Shown: positions 1 through 8,317, numbered from the stretch's first letter. The stretch: 32,922 bases of DNA from Alkalibacterium gilvum (GCF_900109085.1 NZ_FNYW01000006.1:37512-70433), one strand, 5' to 3'. The notes: generated by a model not told the origin, from the sequence alone. A program made the numbers and translations.

Positions 1-1
1 T

Positions 2-37
2 GTTCCGTTATACCAAAGGATGAGAGAGTACCAAAAT
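2..37 (-). CRISPR. Single 36-bp type II CRISPR repeat at window edge
   Basis: Read on the minus strand the repeat begins ATTTTGGTACTCTC and ends ATAACGGAAC, exactly 36 nt, which fits the GTTTTNGTAC-type start of type II-A repeats except for A in place of the first G. Its sequence matches the strand opposite the tracrRNA anti-repeat at about 2275-2312, which fixes the crRNA strand as minus. Only one unit is inside the window, so the array itself is inferred; further spacers and repeats should lie to the left. The repeat starts 10 bp after the csn2 stop codon. Confidence 0.82.
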
Positions 38-46
38 GCCAATTTC

Positions 47-76
47 ATTATACCTCAGATTCAATTACTGATTCAA
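47..76 (-). promoter_or_regulatory. Putative crRNA array promoter inside the csn2 3' end
   Basis: On the minus strand TTGAAT (71-76) is followed after 18 bp by a perfect TATAAT (47-52). The TATAAT overlaps the csn2 stop codon. A start site about 7 nt downstream would fall near position 40, three bases before the repeat, leaving almost no leader RNA. Inferred from sequence only. Confidence 0.45.
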
Positions 77-983
77 TGTACTTTTTGTAACCTTCAGGAA
101 TGCCCGTGTAGTCAACAGTAAACGGGAGTTGAGTTACGTATGTCATTATAAAAACATAAATTAACTCTTCCAAGTTATCCACAGACGATAGAGATAATTT
201 TATGATGTTCCCATTACTTTTATCCACAGAGTTAATATACCACTTTAGAGAGTTCTCAAATTTGTTTTCACTGAATACAAAAGGTAATAGGGTGCTTATT
301 GTGTGTTTATAGCTCATTACAGATGCCTGATTAATTATCTGATCGTTGTATAAAATATTCTGAGAGCTTGAAAACGAAAAATCACTGACAACAATAAAAT
401 AACCTGGTAATTGCTGCAGTTGATCATTCAGTTTCAAAAGCTCTTTATCGTTTAAGGTTTTTTCAGGAGATATTAGGATAAAAATATGTCTTTTATCCGG
501 TTTAGACTTTTTCGTCAACTTAATCTGCTGCAGCATTTCCTCCAAAGCATTTCCCTTGGTACTTTTCCATTTTAAATGATCCTCGATAATATTCTTTTTA
601 TAATCATCTAATCGAACTTCGGCAGAATAACCGAGTTCTTGGCTCAAAAGTTCGACTTCTTCCTGTAATTCTTCCCAGCTTTCAACTAGATTTTTGTAGA
701 AAGGGGACAGTTCTAAGTAAGCTTTAAACAAGGCCATTAAGGAGTCTTTAGAATCCTTTAAATTTGAAGAATAATAGTCATCAGAATTTGACAAGATACT
801 TAAATAATAATCATCGACATGTATTTTTTCTTCACTTTCAAAAAGATCATATTCTTTTAATTCAAACGTTAGTCTGATCCGTTCTATAACTTCCTGCCAT
901 TCAAAAATAGTACCTTTTAGAAGAGTTATCTGACTCATTAATAATGTGGTAGCTTTTGGATCGTTAAATCGCCACTCTTTCAT
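48..983 (-). CDS. csn2: CRISPR-associated protein Csn2 (long type II-A variant)
   Basis: A 311-aa protein, last cas gene before the repeat. Csn2 is the type II-A adaptation protein that forms a ring around free DNA ends and works with Cas1-Cas2 during spacer capture. The assignment rests mainly on position (cas9-cas1-cas2-csn2-repeat) and on length, which is closer to the long Csn2 of the Streptococcus thermophilus CRISPR1 type (about 350 aa) than to the short 220-aa form. The N-terminus (MKEWRFNDP) and a central helical, acidic region are compatible with the family, but I see no catalytic motif, as expected for Csn2. The start codon overlaps the cas2 stop by 4 bp (ATGA), suggesting translational coupling. 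The 3' end seems to hold a promoter for the array. Confidence 0.82.
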   Translation of the reverse strand: MKEWRFNDPKATTLLMSQITLLKGTIFEWQEVIERIRLTFELKEYDLFESEEKIHVDDYYLSILSNSDDYYSSNLKDSKDSLMALFKAYLELSPFYKNLVESWEELQEEVELLSQELGYSAEVRLDDYKKNIIEDHLKWKSTKGNALEEMLQQIKLTKKSKPDKRHIFILISPEKTLNDKELLKLNDQLQQLPGYFIVVSDFSFSSSQNILYNDQIINQASVMSYKHTISTLLPFVFSENKFENSLKWYINSVDKSNGNIIKLSLSSVDNLEELIYVFIMTYVTQLPFTVDYTGIPEGYKKYIESVIESEV

Positions 984-1309
984 AAGATCACCATCGTATT
1001 ATCTGTCAGCGTCTGTTCAGTCAATGTCTGATCGCCTACTAGTAAGTACATTTTATTATACTGCTTCTCAGTAACAGCCATTGCCCGTATCGAACCATGT
1101 TTCGGCAGATTCTGTCTTAAAGTCATCATATACGTATCTAAAGAACTGCGGTTAGGAAAGATCTTTGAATAAACTGAAAATTGAACCATGGTAAATCCAT
1201 TTTTTATTAAATACTTTCTAAATCTCGCATACGTTCGTCTTTCGCTTCGTGTATTCATTGGCAAATCAAAAAATAGCATGAGACGCATAAATCTATATGG
1301 CGATCCCAT
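980..1309 (-). CDS. cas2: CRISPR-associated endoribonuclease-fold protein Cas2
   Basis: A 109-aa Cas2, the dimeric hub of the Cas1-Cas2 integrase that measures and inserts new spacers. The N-terminus MGSPYRFMRLMLFFDLP has the type II-A pattern (aromatic residues, then MR, then a hydrophobic strand ending in D-hydrophobic-P) and is followed by FRKYLIKNGFTMVQFSVYSK. I chose the ATG at 1309 because the residues before MRLM resemble known type II Cas2 starts. This makes the gene overlap cas1 by 17 bp; an internal ATG at 1288 is an alternative. A longer upstream extension is possible in frame but lies inside cas1. The stop overlaps the csn2 start. Confidence 0.9.
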   Translation of the reverse strand: MGSPYRFMRLMLFFDLPMNTRSERRTYARFRKYLIKNGFTMVQFSVYSKIFPNRSSLDTYMMTLRQNLPKHGSIRAMAVTEKQYNKMYLLVGDQTLTEQTLTDNTMVIL

Positions 1310-2195
1310 TAGCTGGATACACCAGTAAATCAGGATTTTCTTCATCCATGCTTTTAATAAAGCTTTTAATGAGAAGAGATATTGCGTTTAAAATTGTTTG
1401 CTTCTGATTGCCAATCATAATTTTATTGTTACTGATCAAATACACGAGTTTTTGTTTGGTTTTTATGTCAAGATAATCCTTTTCGCTCATCAAAACAGCT
1501 ACCCATAGGTCAACGATCGGTCTGAATGGTTCGATCAAATCATCAGCCAAATTAAAGGCATTATACTGATTGTCGTGACCGATACCAAGACCAGGATGAA
1601 GCCCTGAAGCTATCAAGCTACGCGCAACAGTTGAGCGCATGACGATATAGCCGTAATTCAGTCCCGAGTTGATGCCGTCTAGACTGCTGCGTTCCCGTAT
1701 GAAGGAGGAACCAAAGAGTTCCTTAAAGTACAGTTTAGCCGCATGACCTTCACGATTAGACTGGTCAGCTTGCTGAACTGTTTCAGCTAAGTCATACAGT
1801 TGGTGAATAACAGGTTCACTTCGCTTTAAATGATGAAGCACCGAGGCCTGATTATAAATTTTTATTTGTATGATCTGTTTCCACATGATTTCTTTGACAG
1901 CAGGGGACCAACCCATTTGCTTTTTCAGCATCTTTGATGACTGATGATGGCTATGGGGAGACAAGACGTAGGTGTTTGGAAGATGTTTTTCATCACAAAA
2001 AACGAGCAGGATATGATATTTGGAAAGTTTATTAATAAGTCTTGCAGTAACAACGGTTTGCTGATTATCAACGATGATGGTATGTATATCGGATAAGGGG
2101 ATGAGGACTTCAGATTCTTCTCTGACAACTTTTAAATTATCCAGGTACAATTTCAGGCGATCAGACTTTTCGATATACACGACGCGCCAGCTCAT
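1293..2195 (-). CDS. cas1: CRISPR integrase Cas1, type II
   Basis: A 300-aa Cas1, the metal-dependent integrase that joins new spacers to the array. It starts MSWRVVYIEK, a typical type II beginning. The catalytic triad is visible as E149 (in NREGHAAKLYF), H207 (in GIGHDNQYN) and E222 (in DLIEPFRP). The ATG at 2195 is preferred over an in-frame GTG nine bases upstream because an AGG-containing ribosome binding site lies 8 nt before it and because the family starts there. The gene begins only about 33 bp after the terminator of the tracrRNA, so no separate promoter fits after that terminator. Transcription probably comes by read-through from the tracrRNA or cas9 promoter. Confidence 0.95.
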   Translation of the reverse strand: MSWRVVYIEKSDRLKLYLDNLKVVREESEVLIPLSDIHTIIVDNQQTVVTARLINKLSKYHILLVFCDEKHLPNTYVLSPHSHHQSSKMLKKQMGWSPAVKEIMWKQIIQIKIYNQASVLHHLKRSEPVIHQLYDLAETVQQADQSNREGHAAKLYFKELFGSSFIRERSSLDGINSGLNYGYIVMRSTVARSLIASGLHPGLGIGHDNQYNAFNLADDLIEPFRPIVDLWVAVLMSEKDYLDIKTKQKLVYLISNNKIMIGNQKQTILNAISLLIKSFIKSMDEENPDLLVYPANGIAI

Positions 2196-2227
2196 TTGGA
2201 ACACCTCATTTCATGGATTTGGATACC

Positions 2228-2250
2228 AAAAAAGCCCCAATGAAGGGGCT
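2228..2250 (-). terminator. Rho-independent terminator of tracrRNA
   Basis: On the minus strand AGCCCC, loop TTCATT, GGGGCT, then TTTTT. It is also the last tracrRNA hairpin, which Cas9 normally binds. It stands between cas9/tracrRNA and cas1-cas2-csn2 and should reduce expression of the adaptation genes. Confidence 0.85.
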
Positions 2251-2328
2251 GATCTGTGATCTCGGCATAAAGCCTTTTTTTGGTAGGTTCTCTCAACCTT
2301 TGGTATAACGGAGTCCTCCGTCGAGGAC
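2228..2328 (-). ncRNA. tracrRNA of the type II-A system
   Basis: Transcribed on the minus strand between cas9 and cas1. Reading 5' to 3' it holds: a 6-bp hairpin GTCCTC/GAGGAC (2313-2328); an anti-repeat (about 2275-2312) complementary to the CRISPR repeat in an 8-bp lower stem (pairing TTTTGGTA), an asymmetric bulge and a long upper stem; a nexus hairpin GGC-TTTAT-GCC (2264-2274) in the context AAGGCTTTATGCCGAGATCA, close to the S. thermophilus CRISPR1 tracrRNA; and a terminator hairpin with a T run (2228-2250). The 5' end is predicted from the promoter at 2335-2363; the mature RNA would be shorter after RNase III cleavage, and an RNase III gene (rnc) is in this window. Confidence 0.9.
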
Positions 2329-2334
2329 AACTAT

Positions 2335-2363
2335 ATTATACCAAGCCAAGATATACATGTAAA
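2335..2363 (-). promoter_or_regulatory. tracrRNA promoter
   Basis: On the minus strand TTTACA (2358-2363), a 17-bp spacer and a perfect TATAAT (2335-2340). This is a near-consensus sigma-A promoter placed just after the cas9 stop codon; the start site is predicted around 2328, at the base of the first tracrRNA hairpin. Confidence 0.82.
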
Positions 2364-2372
2364 CCCTTTATT

Positions 2373-5300
2373 TTAGATTGCCGGGATTTTATCCTGAAGT
2401 TCTTCTTTTTTAATGAGATATTCATTTCCTAGTACATCAACATTGTACTTTCTTATATTTAATAACGGACCAATAGAGGGCATTTGCTGAGCTTTAGTAC
2501 TGAAAGCAATATCCTCTACTTCGAGTTTGTTCTGACGCGGGTTATTATCTCCCCTAAAAATCTTATCATGCTGCACCCTTACTTTTTCTTTTTCTCCTGT
2601 TTCTGGATTTTCCATTTTCTCATACTTGTCATACGAAATCCGATCATTTTTATAAAAACTGTACTGGAAGGTATATGAATCATCTATTTGTTTGTAAGGG
2701 GCTGCCAATCCTTCTTTACCGTAATATTTTTCTTTATCTAGAACGTAATGATCGCCTTCTTTTTTGAACCAGTTATAGGGGACGCCTAAATACTTATATT
2801 TCCCTTCATCATTCTGATAGACATCAATGCGGATGCTTTTACGACTAAGGAGAACAACATCACGTTTTGAATCTGGAAATTTATGCGAGATGTCGACATG
2901 AATGCCAATTTTATTATCGAGATATTTTAGTCCTTTAACAGGAACCTTTCCGTCTTTTTTTATATGACCATGGTGCTTTTTGAAATCCTGGAAAGGGTTG
3001 TCCGCGTGACTATGTTCTTCCATGACTTTTAAAACGAGTTCCCATGTCTTTGGATCATGCTGGGCCATCAGGAAACTATCTGGATCTTTGTCGATTCTTT
3101 TCTTAAGTGAGTCGTATCCTTTTTTATCCAGTTCATAGATATTTTTTACTTTTCCAACAACATACTTATCTCCACCTTTTTCACGAGTAGAGTAGAGGGT
3201 CTGATTTGTCATTGTCCGATTCGGTTTTCGATCAACCTTGTGAGAGTATTTCACTTCACTTTCCATATTTCGTAACCCGTGAATGAATTTCCGAGTAGGG
3301 GAGCCAAAAATCTGTTCTTCATTCAGTATTTCTCCTGTTTCTTTATCAACAGCAACTCCTTCACGATTAAAGCTGAGTGCGTTGAGCTGTTTCAATATGG
3401 GAGTCGCACCGATCGCAGCAACGATTAAAGCATCAATAGCATGGTGAGCGTGGCTGGCATCCCTGTCTTTATGGAGCCGAGCGCGACGTCTCAAAGCAGA
3501 GGTAAAGCTTCCTCTAATGGATAATACTTTTGTATCGATGTCATTGTTCGAATAAAATGTTCTTAAATTGGCAGAAAAACTACGCATGGCATACTGAGTA
3601 TCAATTAGGTTACGATTGATAAAATTCTTCTGTACTTCCTCATCATGTTGCACATCTCTTTGTTCGAGTAAATAGTTCAATTTTTTCTTAGAAATCTTCT
3701 TGGATTTAAAGAGATTCATACATTCAACTTTAAATTCTTCAAACGTACGTTTCGCTTTGCCACTTTGGAAGTACTGGAAAGGCGTTTTTTGTCCCTTATC
3801 CTGATTTTCATCTCTGTAACAGAGTACTTTGTTTTGCTGGCTGTCATCAAAAGAGTAGGAGAGAGGAATAATATGATCGATTTCAAATAAATAATCCTGA
3901 TTTTCAATATCCTGTGGCAAAATCTGTTTTCCACTATATATACACTTGAAATCTTGTCTATCCATTAGTTTGAGTGCTAACATTTGTTTTCCGTTGAATT
4001 TTTTATCTTTTAATTCATTTACTTCAAAAAGATCCGCCATTCTTTTTTCAAATTTACCTAATTCTTTTTGATATTTATTATATTTATTGTCTTTATCTTT
4101 CTGATTTTTCTCGCGTGCCATTTCTACGGCAACGTAAGCCAACTCGCCATGTTTTTCTCGAACAGCATTTGTAATTTTAATCGCTTCACGATGGGCACGC
4201 CTTGCGACAGTACTTAAAATAGCTTCATCGTCGAACTGGATTTTATTACCAGACTGCAGTTGTTCCAATCTGCTTTTACCTAGCCCATGTTCAGTGAATA
4301 GTACCATCTGATTCTTATTAGTTTCCCACAGTTCAGGAAGAACCAGACTAATCGCTTTTTTAGACAGGGAGTGGTACTCTTTGAAAGATGTATCATTAAT
4401 TAGAGCAGCTATAACTCCGTCCAAAGGAGCATCATAATAATCGGTAAATAATTCGCTCAATTGTTCCTCTCGGCGTATCAGACTTTTTTCGGCCGTGAGG
4501 ATTTCAGCAATCTGATCTAGTAAATCGATTTTCTCAAAGAAACCTTCTGGAACACTGACTTCCTTTAAGTCTTTCTTTAATTTTTTGTATCCTAAGAATT
4601 CAGTAAAAATAGGGGTATTCTTTTTCAAGTCTAATCGTGCGCCTTTAATGTCTAATTCGTTAGGAATTTCTAACATTTTAGCGATATTTTTTAGAGTAAC
4701 TTTCTTACCTTTTTTTGCATATGTTTCTATTAGATAGTTTTTCTGTTCTGTTGTCAGTCCTTCAACTTCACCGATTTCCTCGCTAGGGTAGCGGAGGTTG
4801 TTCAAATCATTCAGTAAATTAAACAGTTCAGCAGTATAAGCCTTTTTAGGTATACGATACTCTTCTTTGAAGTAAGTCCCACGGCCACGCATCTTGTTGA
4901 TCATCGACTCGTGTTGCAGCTCACCATTTTCGTCAAAAAACCATTCACCATAAGGGGTAGGTGATTTTTTTGATCCTGGTCCTTCGTAATACTGACGTCG
5001 GTTATTAATTAAATTGATGACTTCTTCAATAAAGGTATCATCGATTTCCTCATGGTATTTTTTTTGGTTATCTAGCAAGGCTTTAGCTTCAGTTATGTAA
5101 TCACTTGTTTTAAAGCGATTAGTATGGTCACGAACGACATCATTATTTTTTAATTTCTCATATTGGATTTCAATCACATGTTTATCTTCAAGTTTTTTAG
5201 CATTACGTTTTAGCTGTTCTTTTGTTGAAAGTTCACTTCCGGACGTTTTTTCATCTTCTTCGGGTGTATCAATCGTTGTTCCACGTCGTTTGGTTAAATG

Positions 5301-5621
5301 ATACAAAGAGGCAGCTAGTTCTGTTTTAGAAAGTTCATGATTTAGCCCCATATACCTTGCTTTGTAAGGATCAATCTCTCCAATTTTATCTAGCGAAAAA
5401 CCACGCTCCTCCAAAAAAAGACTGGTGCGCTCCAAACGATGTTTGCGACGTCTTTTTAATCGTCTTGCACCTCTAAAATTGCGACGGTCTTCATTTGCAT
5501 TTCGAGTAGCTTCTTCAAACAAACGAACGCCTGCATCAACGATTTCATTCGTGTCTTTATCAATGATTCCCCAGCCAACACTTGAAATACCTATATCTAA
5601 ACCTAGAACTAAGTTTGCCAT
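2373..5621 (-). CDS. cas9: Compact Cas9 endonuclease, type II-A
   Basis: RNA-guided DNA endonuclease of 1082 aa, in the compact SaCas9/St1Cas9 size class. Visible parts: RuvC-I with D9 in LGLDIGISSVGWG; an Arg-rich bridge helix around residues 46-62 (FRGARRLKRRRKHRLER); RuvC-II with E500 in YVAVEMAREKN; HNH with H583 in EIDHIIPLSYSFDDS and N597 in QQNKVL; RuvC-III with H727 and D730 in HAHHAIDALIVA. All catalytic residues are present, so the enzyme looks active. The C-terminal PAM-interacting region ends YNVDVLGNEYLIKK, like the SaCas9 end. The ATG at 5621 is chosen because GGAGGAG lies 7-12 nt before it and the protein then starts MANLVLGLDIG; a longer in-frame start at 5681 would add 20 unlikely residues. 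PAM cannot be read from the sequence. Confidence 0.97.
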   Translation of the reverse strand: MANLVLGLDIGISSVGWGIIDKDTNEIVDAGVRLFEEATRNANEDRRNFRGARRLKRRRKHRLERTSLFLEERGFSLDKIGEIDPYKARYMGLNHELSKTELAASLYHLTKRRGTTIDTPEEDEKTSGSELSTKEQLKRNAKKLEDKHVIEIQYEKLKNNDVVRDHTNRFKTSDYITEAKALLDNQKKYHEEIDDTFIEEVINLINNRRQYYEGPGSKKSPTPYGEWFFDENGELQHESMINKMRGRGTYFKEEYRIPKKAYTAELFNLLNDLNNLRYPSEEIGEVEGLTTEQKNYLIETYAKKGKKVTLKNIAKMLEIPNELDIKGARLDLKKNTPIFTEFLGYKKLKKDLKEVSVPEGFFEKIDLLDQIAEILTAEKSLIRREEQLSELFTDYYDAPLDGVIAALINDTSFKEYHSLSKKAISLVLPELWETNKNQMVLFTEHGLGKSRLEQLQSGNKIQFDDEAILSTVARRAHREAIKITNAVREKHGELAYVAVEMAREKNQKDKDNKYNKYQKELGKFEKRMADLFEVNELKDKKFNGKQMLALKLMDRQDFKCIYSGKQILPQDIENQDYLFEIDHIIPLSYSFDDSQQNKVLCYRDENQDKGQKTPFQYFQSGKAKRTFEEFKVECMNLFKSKKISKKKLNYLLEQRDVQHDEEVQKNFINRNLIDTQYAMRSFSANLRTFYSNNDIDTKVLSIRGSFTSALRRRARLHKDRDASHAHHAIDALIVAAIGATPILKQLNALSFNREGVAVDKETGEILNEEQIFGSPTRKFIHGLRNMESEVKYSHKVDRKPNRTMTNQTLYSTREKGGDKYVVGKVKNIYELDKKGYDSLKKRIDKDPDSFLMAQHDPKTWELVLKVMEEHSHADNPFQDFKKHHGHIKKDGKVPVKGLKYLDNKIGIHVDISHKFPDSKRDVVLLSRKSIRIDVYQNDEGKYKYLGVPYNWFKKEGDHYVLDKEKYYGKEGLAAPYKQIDDSYTFQYSFYKNDRISYDKYEKMENPETGEKEKVRVQHDKIFRGDNNPRQNKLEVEDIAFSTKAQQMPSIGPLLNIRKYNVDVLGNEYLIKKEELQDKIPAI

Positions 5622-5657
5622 CCAAACTCCTCCGTTTCCATAATATATATTTATGTC

Positions 5658-5666
5658 ATTGTAACA
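5658..5666 (-). promoter_or_regulatory. Putative cas9 promoter (extended -10)
   Basis: On the minus strand TGTTACAAT gives an extended -10 (TGn plus TACAAT at 5658-5663), with only a weak -35 (TTATAT) 17 bp upstream. A start near 5651 would leave a leader of about 30 nt containing the strong ribosome binding site. It faces away from the promoter of the divergent 793-aa gene. Confidence 0.45.
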
Positions 5667-5816
5667 TGAAAAGGGATACAATATAATATTATCTTAAGCA
5701 AATAATATTTTTAAATTTCTACTATTAGCATTCTTAAAGGTGTAAACTAAATATACATACATTTGTATAGGATAGTACATTGAACGATTACATTTTATAT
5801 TGAGTGAGGAATAATT

Positions 5817-8198
5817 ATGTATAAAAATGACAAGTTACAAGTTGAACTTCAGCAATACCCTATGAATATTTCTGATTCTGATTTTGATTATGACAAATTA
5901 GTTTATGATATTGAGAACGAAATAGATATGCTTTCAAGTCAAGCAGACAAATATGATTATTTGCTATCAATTGGAAGTGGAGTTTTAAGTAGTATGCTAG
6001 ACATTCTTTGGGTAGGGGAATTTAATTTAGAACGAGGACGAAATATAGCAAGGGATGAAGTGGATCGCTTTGTTATAAAAACAGCAAAAGTGCTTGGTTG
6101 TAAATCAGATGATTTACAGACCTCAGTTAGATTTTTAGAAAATAAATTCCCGATCCCCAGTGATGGAAATACTCCCGAATTAGGGGGCGGATTACAACAT
6201 CACCTGCGTGATTTTGCCCACCATCCGACAATCGTCGGTCTTATGTTTTCTTTGCTTACTCAGTTCACAAATAAATCTTACGGCACAGATACTTCAGGAA
6301 ATTTTAAGATAGTCAATGTGCCTGAAAAAAGTAAAGCTTATATCGGAAAAGATATCCCTTCAAAAATATTAAAGGGTACTTTAATATGGTTCTTCCATCT
6401 TGTAAGTGATATGGCAGGTTCAAGTAAAACAGCAGGCTTAAGTGGAGGAACTGGCATACCAGGACCATTACTTTCAATAGCAAAAGAGTTTTCTGTGTTG
6501 CCATTATTTAAAAATTTGGATATAAAGGATAATTCCTTGTCACTATTCTTGTCGAAACTCTTTAATGGTACTTTGTTTACTCACCACAACAAGTCAGGTT
6601 TAATCATCAAGGATACTAAGTTGAGATTCGACCTACGTGGTGAAATGGGCTTAAGTGTTGAGATAGGCTCACAAGCTATTCCGGTTATCGCTAATGAAGC
6701 CCTGGTCAGAAGTCTCTATTTTATGCGTCGCTTTGGACTAGAAATTCAGAATAATAACATTGAAAATATAAAAGATTTAAAACGAATCGATTGGGAAAAA
6801 GTTAAACCGAACAATGATCCAACTATTGACAGGATGCTCATGATTGCAACAGGGGTATTTACTTCTATTGATGTAAGTGAATCAATCATTTCCCAGAAAT
6901 ACTGGGTGTCCGTTAACTATTTCGGAATAGGACGCTTTGCACTAGCTATTGGAAAGGATATAACTTGGGGATTACAGACTAGAAAAATTAGTGATATACA
7001 AAACATGTATAAAGAAATACAAAAAAATGTGTATAAAAAAATAAATAATAATTTATATGAACAGGTCGGTGAAGATATGAAAGGTGAACATTTCGGATTA
7101 ACAGTTGAACAAACAGAGATACTTTATAATTTAGAATATTATAAAACACTTAATGATATGAGACAGACTAATATTCCAGTGAAGTCCGAGGATATTAAAG
7201 TATTAAAACATGAGTGGCTTAAAGAGTGGAAGGATTATATGTCGAAGGGATTCTCCAGTTTTATGCAACTTGAAAATATCGATCTTAATTGGTATACCAA
7301 ACAAGAATTGATTGATAAAATCGAGCAAAATTCTCCTCATCAAATGTGGTTTAGATTAGTATTGCTTGAGACTATGTTATTTGAGCCTTATTTCCCAATG
7401 GAACTTGAAGTAGATAAAAAAGGTAATAAAAAACCCACCGGAAAATACAAAAAGTTACAAAATTTTATTAATGGATACCAAAAGAGTAAAGGTGATGATT
7501 ATATTGATTCATTTTTCTCAGGTAACTATTATCATTATGGATATATAAAAAGATTGCGTAAAACCTATAATAAAGTTTTGAAAGAACTTAACGAGGTACT
7601 TAAATCAGTAATTAAAGGCTTATCTATTACGTCAGTCATTACTTTAATAACAGTGGCTACAGCGGGTGCTTTCGCTCCAGCGATTGCTGTGGCTTTAGTA
7701 GGATCTAATTTTGCTGGACTTAGTGGAGCAGCACTATCAGCTGCGTCTCTTGCTTATCTTGGTGGAGGTGCGGTTGCTATTGGTGGTGCTGGTATGGCAG
7801 GCGGAATGATAGCTATTGTTGGTGGTGGCGCAGTGTTAGGTTTGAGTGTGGGAGCTGGTGTAGGCGGCACAATGGGAACTGCTAGTCTACTTGGCAAAAG
7901 GCATACCATCCTGCAATCAGCTAAACTTCTTGTCACAGTTAGAGAGATATTTTTGAATGATGAACATGATACTGAATATTCACAGACAGTTTATGAACAA
8001 TATGTCCAAAAAATTATCGAAATTGAAAAAAATATTGTTGAAATGAGACTCAAAGCAGATGAGTTAACAGGAAATGAAAAGAAAGAACTAGAACAAAAAA
8101 TTAAAAATGCAGAAGAATCTGTTAAAGCAATGATGATTGCAAAAAATAGTATGAAAAAATTCATTAGTTCTTTCAAAACGGGATTAGAACAAGAATAG
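5817..8198 (+). CDS. Unknown 793-aa protein with His-rich motif and Gly/Ala-rich membrane region
   Basis: I cannot assign a named family. The ATG is preceded by GAGGA at 5806-5810. Residues 1-120 are charged and helical. Residues 121-160 hold a striking motif GGGLQHHLRDFAHHPTIVG followed by a hydrophobic stretch; a second cluster is WFFHLVSDMAGSS at 191-203 followed by GGTGIPGPLL. The spaced His/Asp/Arg residues could bind metal or a ligand (inference). Residues 380-600 are Lys-rich and helical. Residues 601-692 are a long Gly/Ala/Val-rich hydrophobic region with GxxxG-like spacing, able to form several close-packed membrane helices. The last 100 residues form a charged, coiled-coil-like helix. 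The gene is AT-rich, has no obvious partner except divergent cas9, and ends in a 258-bp gene-free stretch, which suggests acquired DNA. A role as a membrane effector of defence is a guess from context. Confidence 0.85.
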   Translation: MYKNDKLQVELQQYPMNISDSDFDYDKLVYDIENEIDMLSSQADKYDYLLSIGSGVLSSMLDILWVGEFNLERGRNIARDEVDRFVIKTAKVLGCKSDDLQTSVRFLENKFPIPSDGNTPELGGGLQHHLRDFAHHPTIVGLMFSLLTQFTNKSYGTDTSGNFKIVNVPEKSKAYIGKDIPSKILKGTLIWFFHLVSDMAGSSKTAGLSGGTGIPGPLLSIAKEFSVLPLFKNLDIKDNSLSLFLSKLFNGTLFTHHNKSGLIIKDTKLRFDLRGEMGLSVEIGSQAIPVIANEALVRSLYFMRRFGLEIQNNNIENIKDLKRIDWEKVKPNNDPTIDRMLMIATGVFTSIDVSESIISQKYWVSVNYFGIGRFALAIGKDITWGLQTRKISDIQNMYKEIQKNVYKKINNNLYEQVGEDMKGEHFGLTVEQTEILYNLEYYKTLNDMRQTNIPVKSEDIKVLKHEWLKEWKDYMSKGFSSFMQLENIDLNWYTKQELIDKIEQNSPHQMWFRLVLLETMLFEPYFPMELEVDKKGNKKPTGKYKKLQNFINGYQKSKGDDYIDSFFSGNYYHYGYIKRLRKTYNKVLKELNEVLKSVIKGLSITSVITLITVATAGAFAPAIAVALVGSNFAGLSGAALSAASLAYLGGGAVAIGGAGMAGGMIAIVGGGAVLGLSVGAGVGGTMGTASLLGKRHTILQSAKLLVTVREIFLNDEHDTEYSQTVYEQYVQKIIEIEKNIVEMRLKADELTGNEKKELEQKIKNAEESVKAMMIAKNSMKKFISSFKTGLEQE

Positions 8199-8283
8199 AC
8201 TCTAAATTTTAAAGAGTTATTTAAAAAATACTACAAGTGTGTCCAATTTTATAATCGGCTCAAGTTTAATAGAAAAAAGGTCC

Positions 8284-8317
8284 AACTCATACCGAGTAAG
8301 TTTATTCGGAATGAGTT
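8284..8317. repeat. Inverted repeat, 12-bp arms, possible terminator
   Basis: AACTCATACCGA (8284-8295) and TCGGAATGAGTT (8306-8317) pair with one mismatch around a 10-base loop. On the minus strand a run of six T follows five bases after the stem, so it could end transcription coming from the MATE gene; on the plus strand there is no T run after it. Confidence 0.5.

Noticed and set aside
2313-2328. Eight bases (ACGGAGGA) shared between the tracrRNA 5' hairpin and the cas9 ribosome binding region, suggesting tracrRNA acting as a natural guide on cas9
   Set aside because: The shared piece is mostly the Shine-Dalgarno core, is too short, and no further match to the cas9 promoter is found.
7754-7936. 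Antisense frame rich in Pro/Ala opposite the Gly/Ala-rich region of the 793-aa gene
   Set aside because: It is a mirror of the GGN/GCN codons of the real gene; no ribosome binding site or family.
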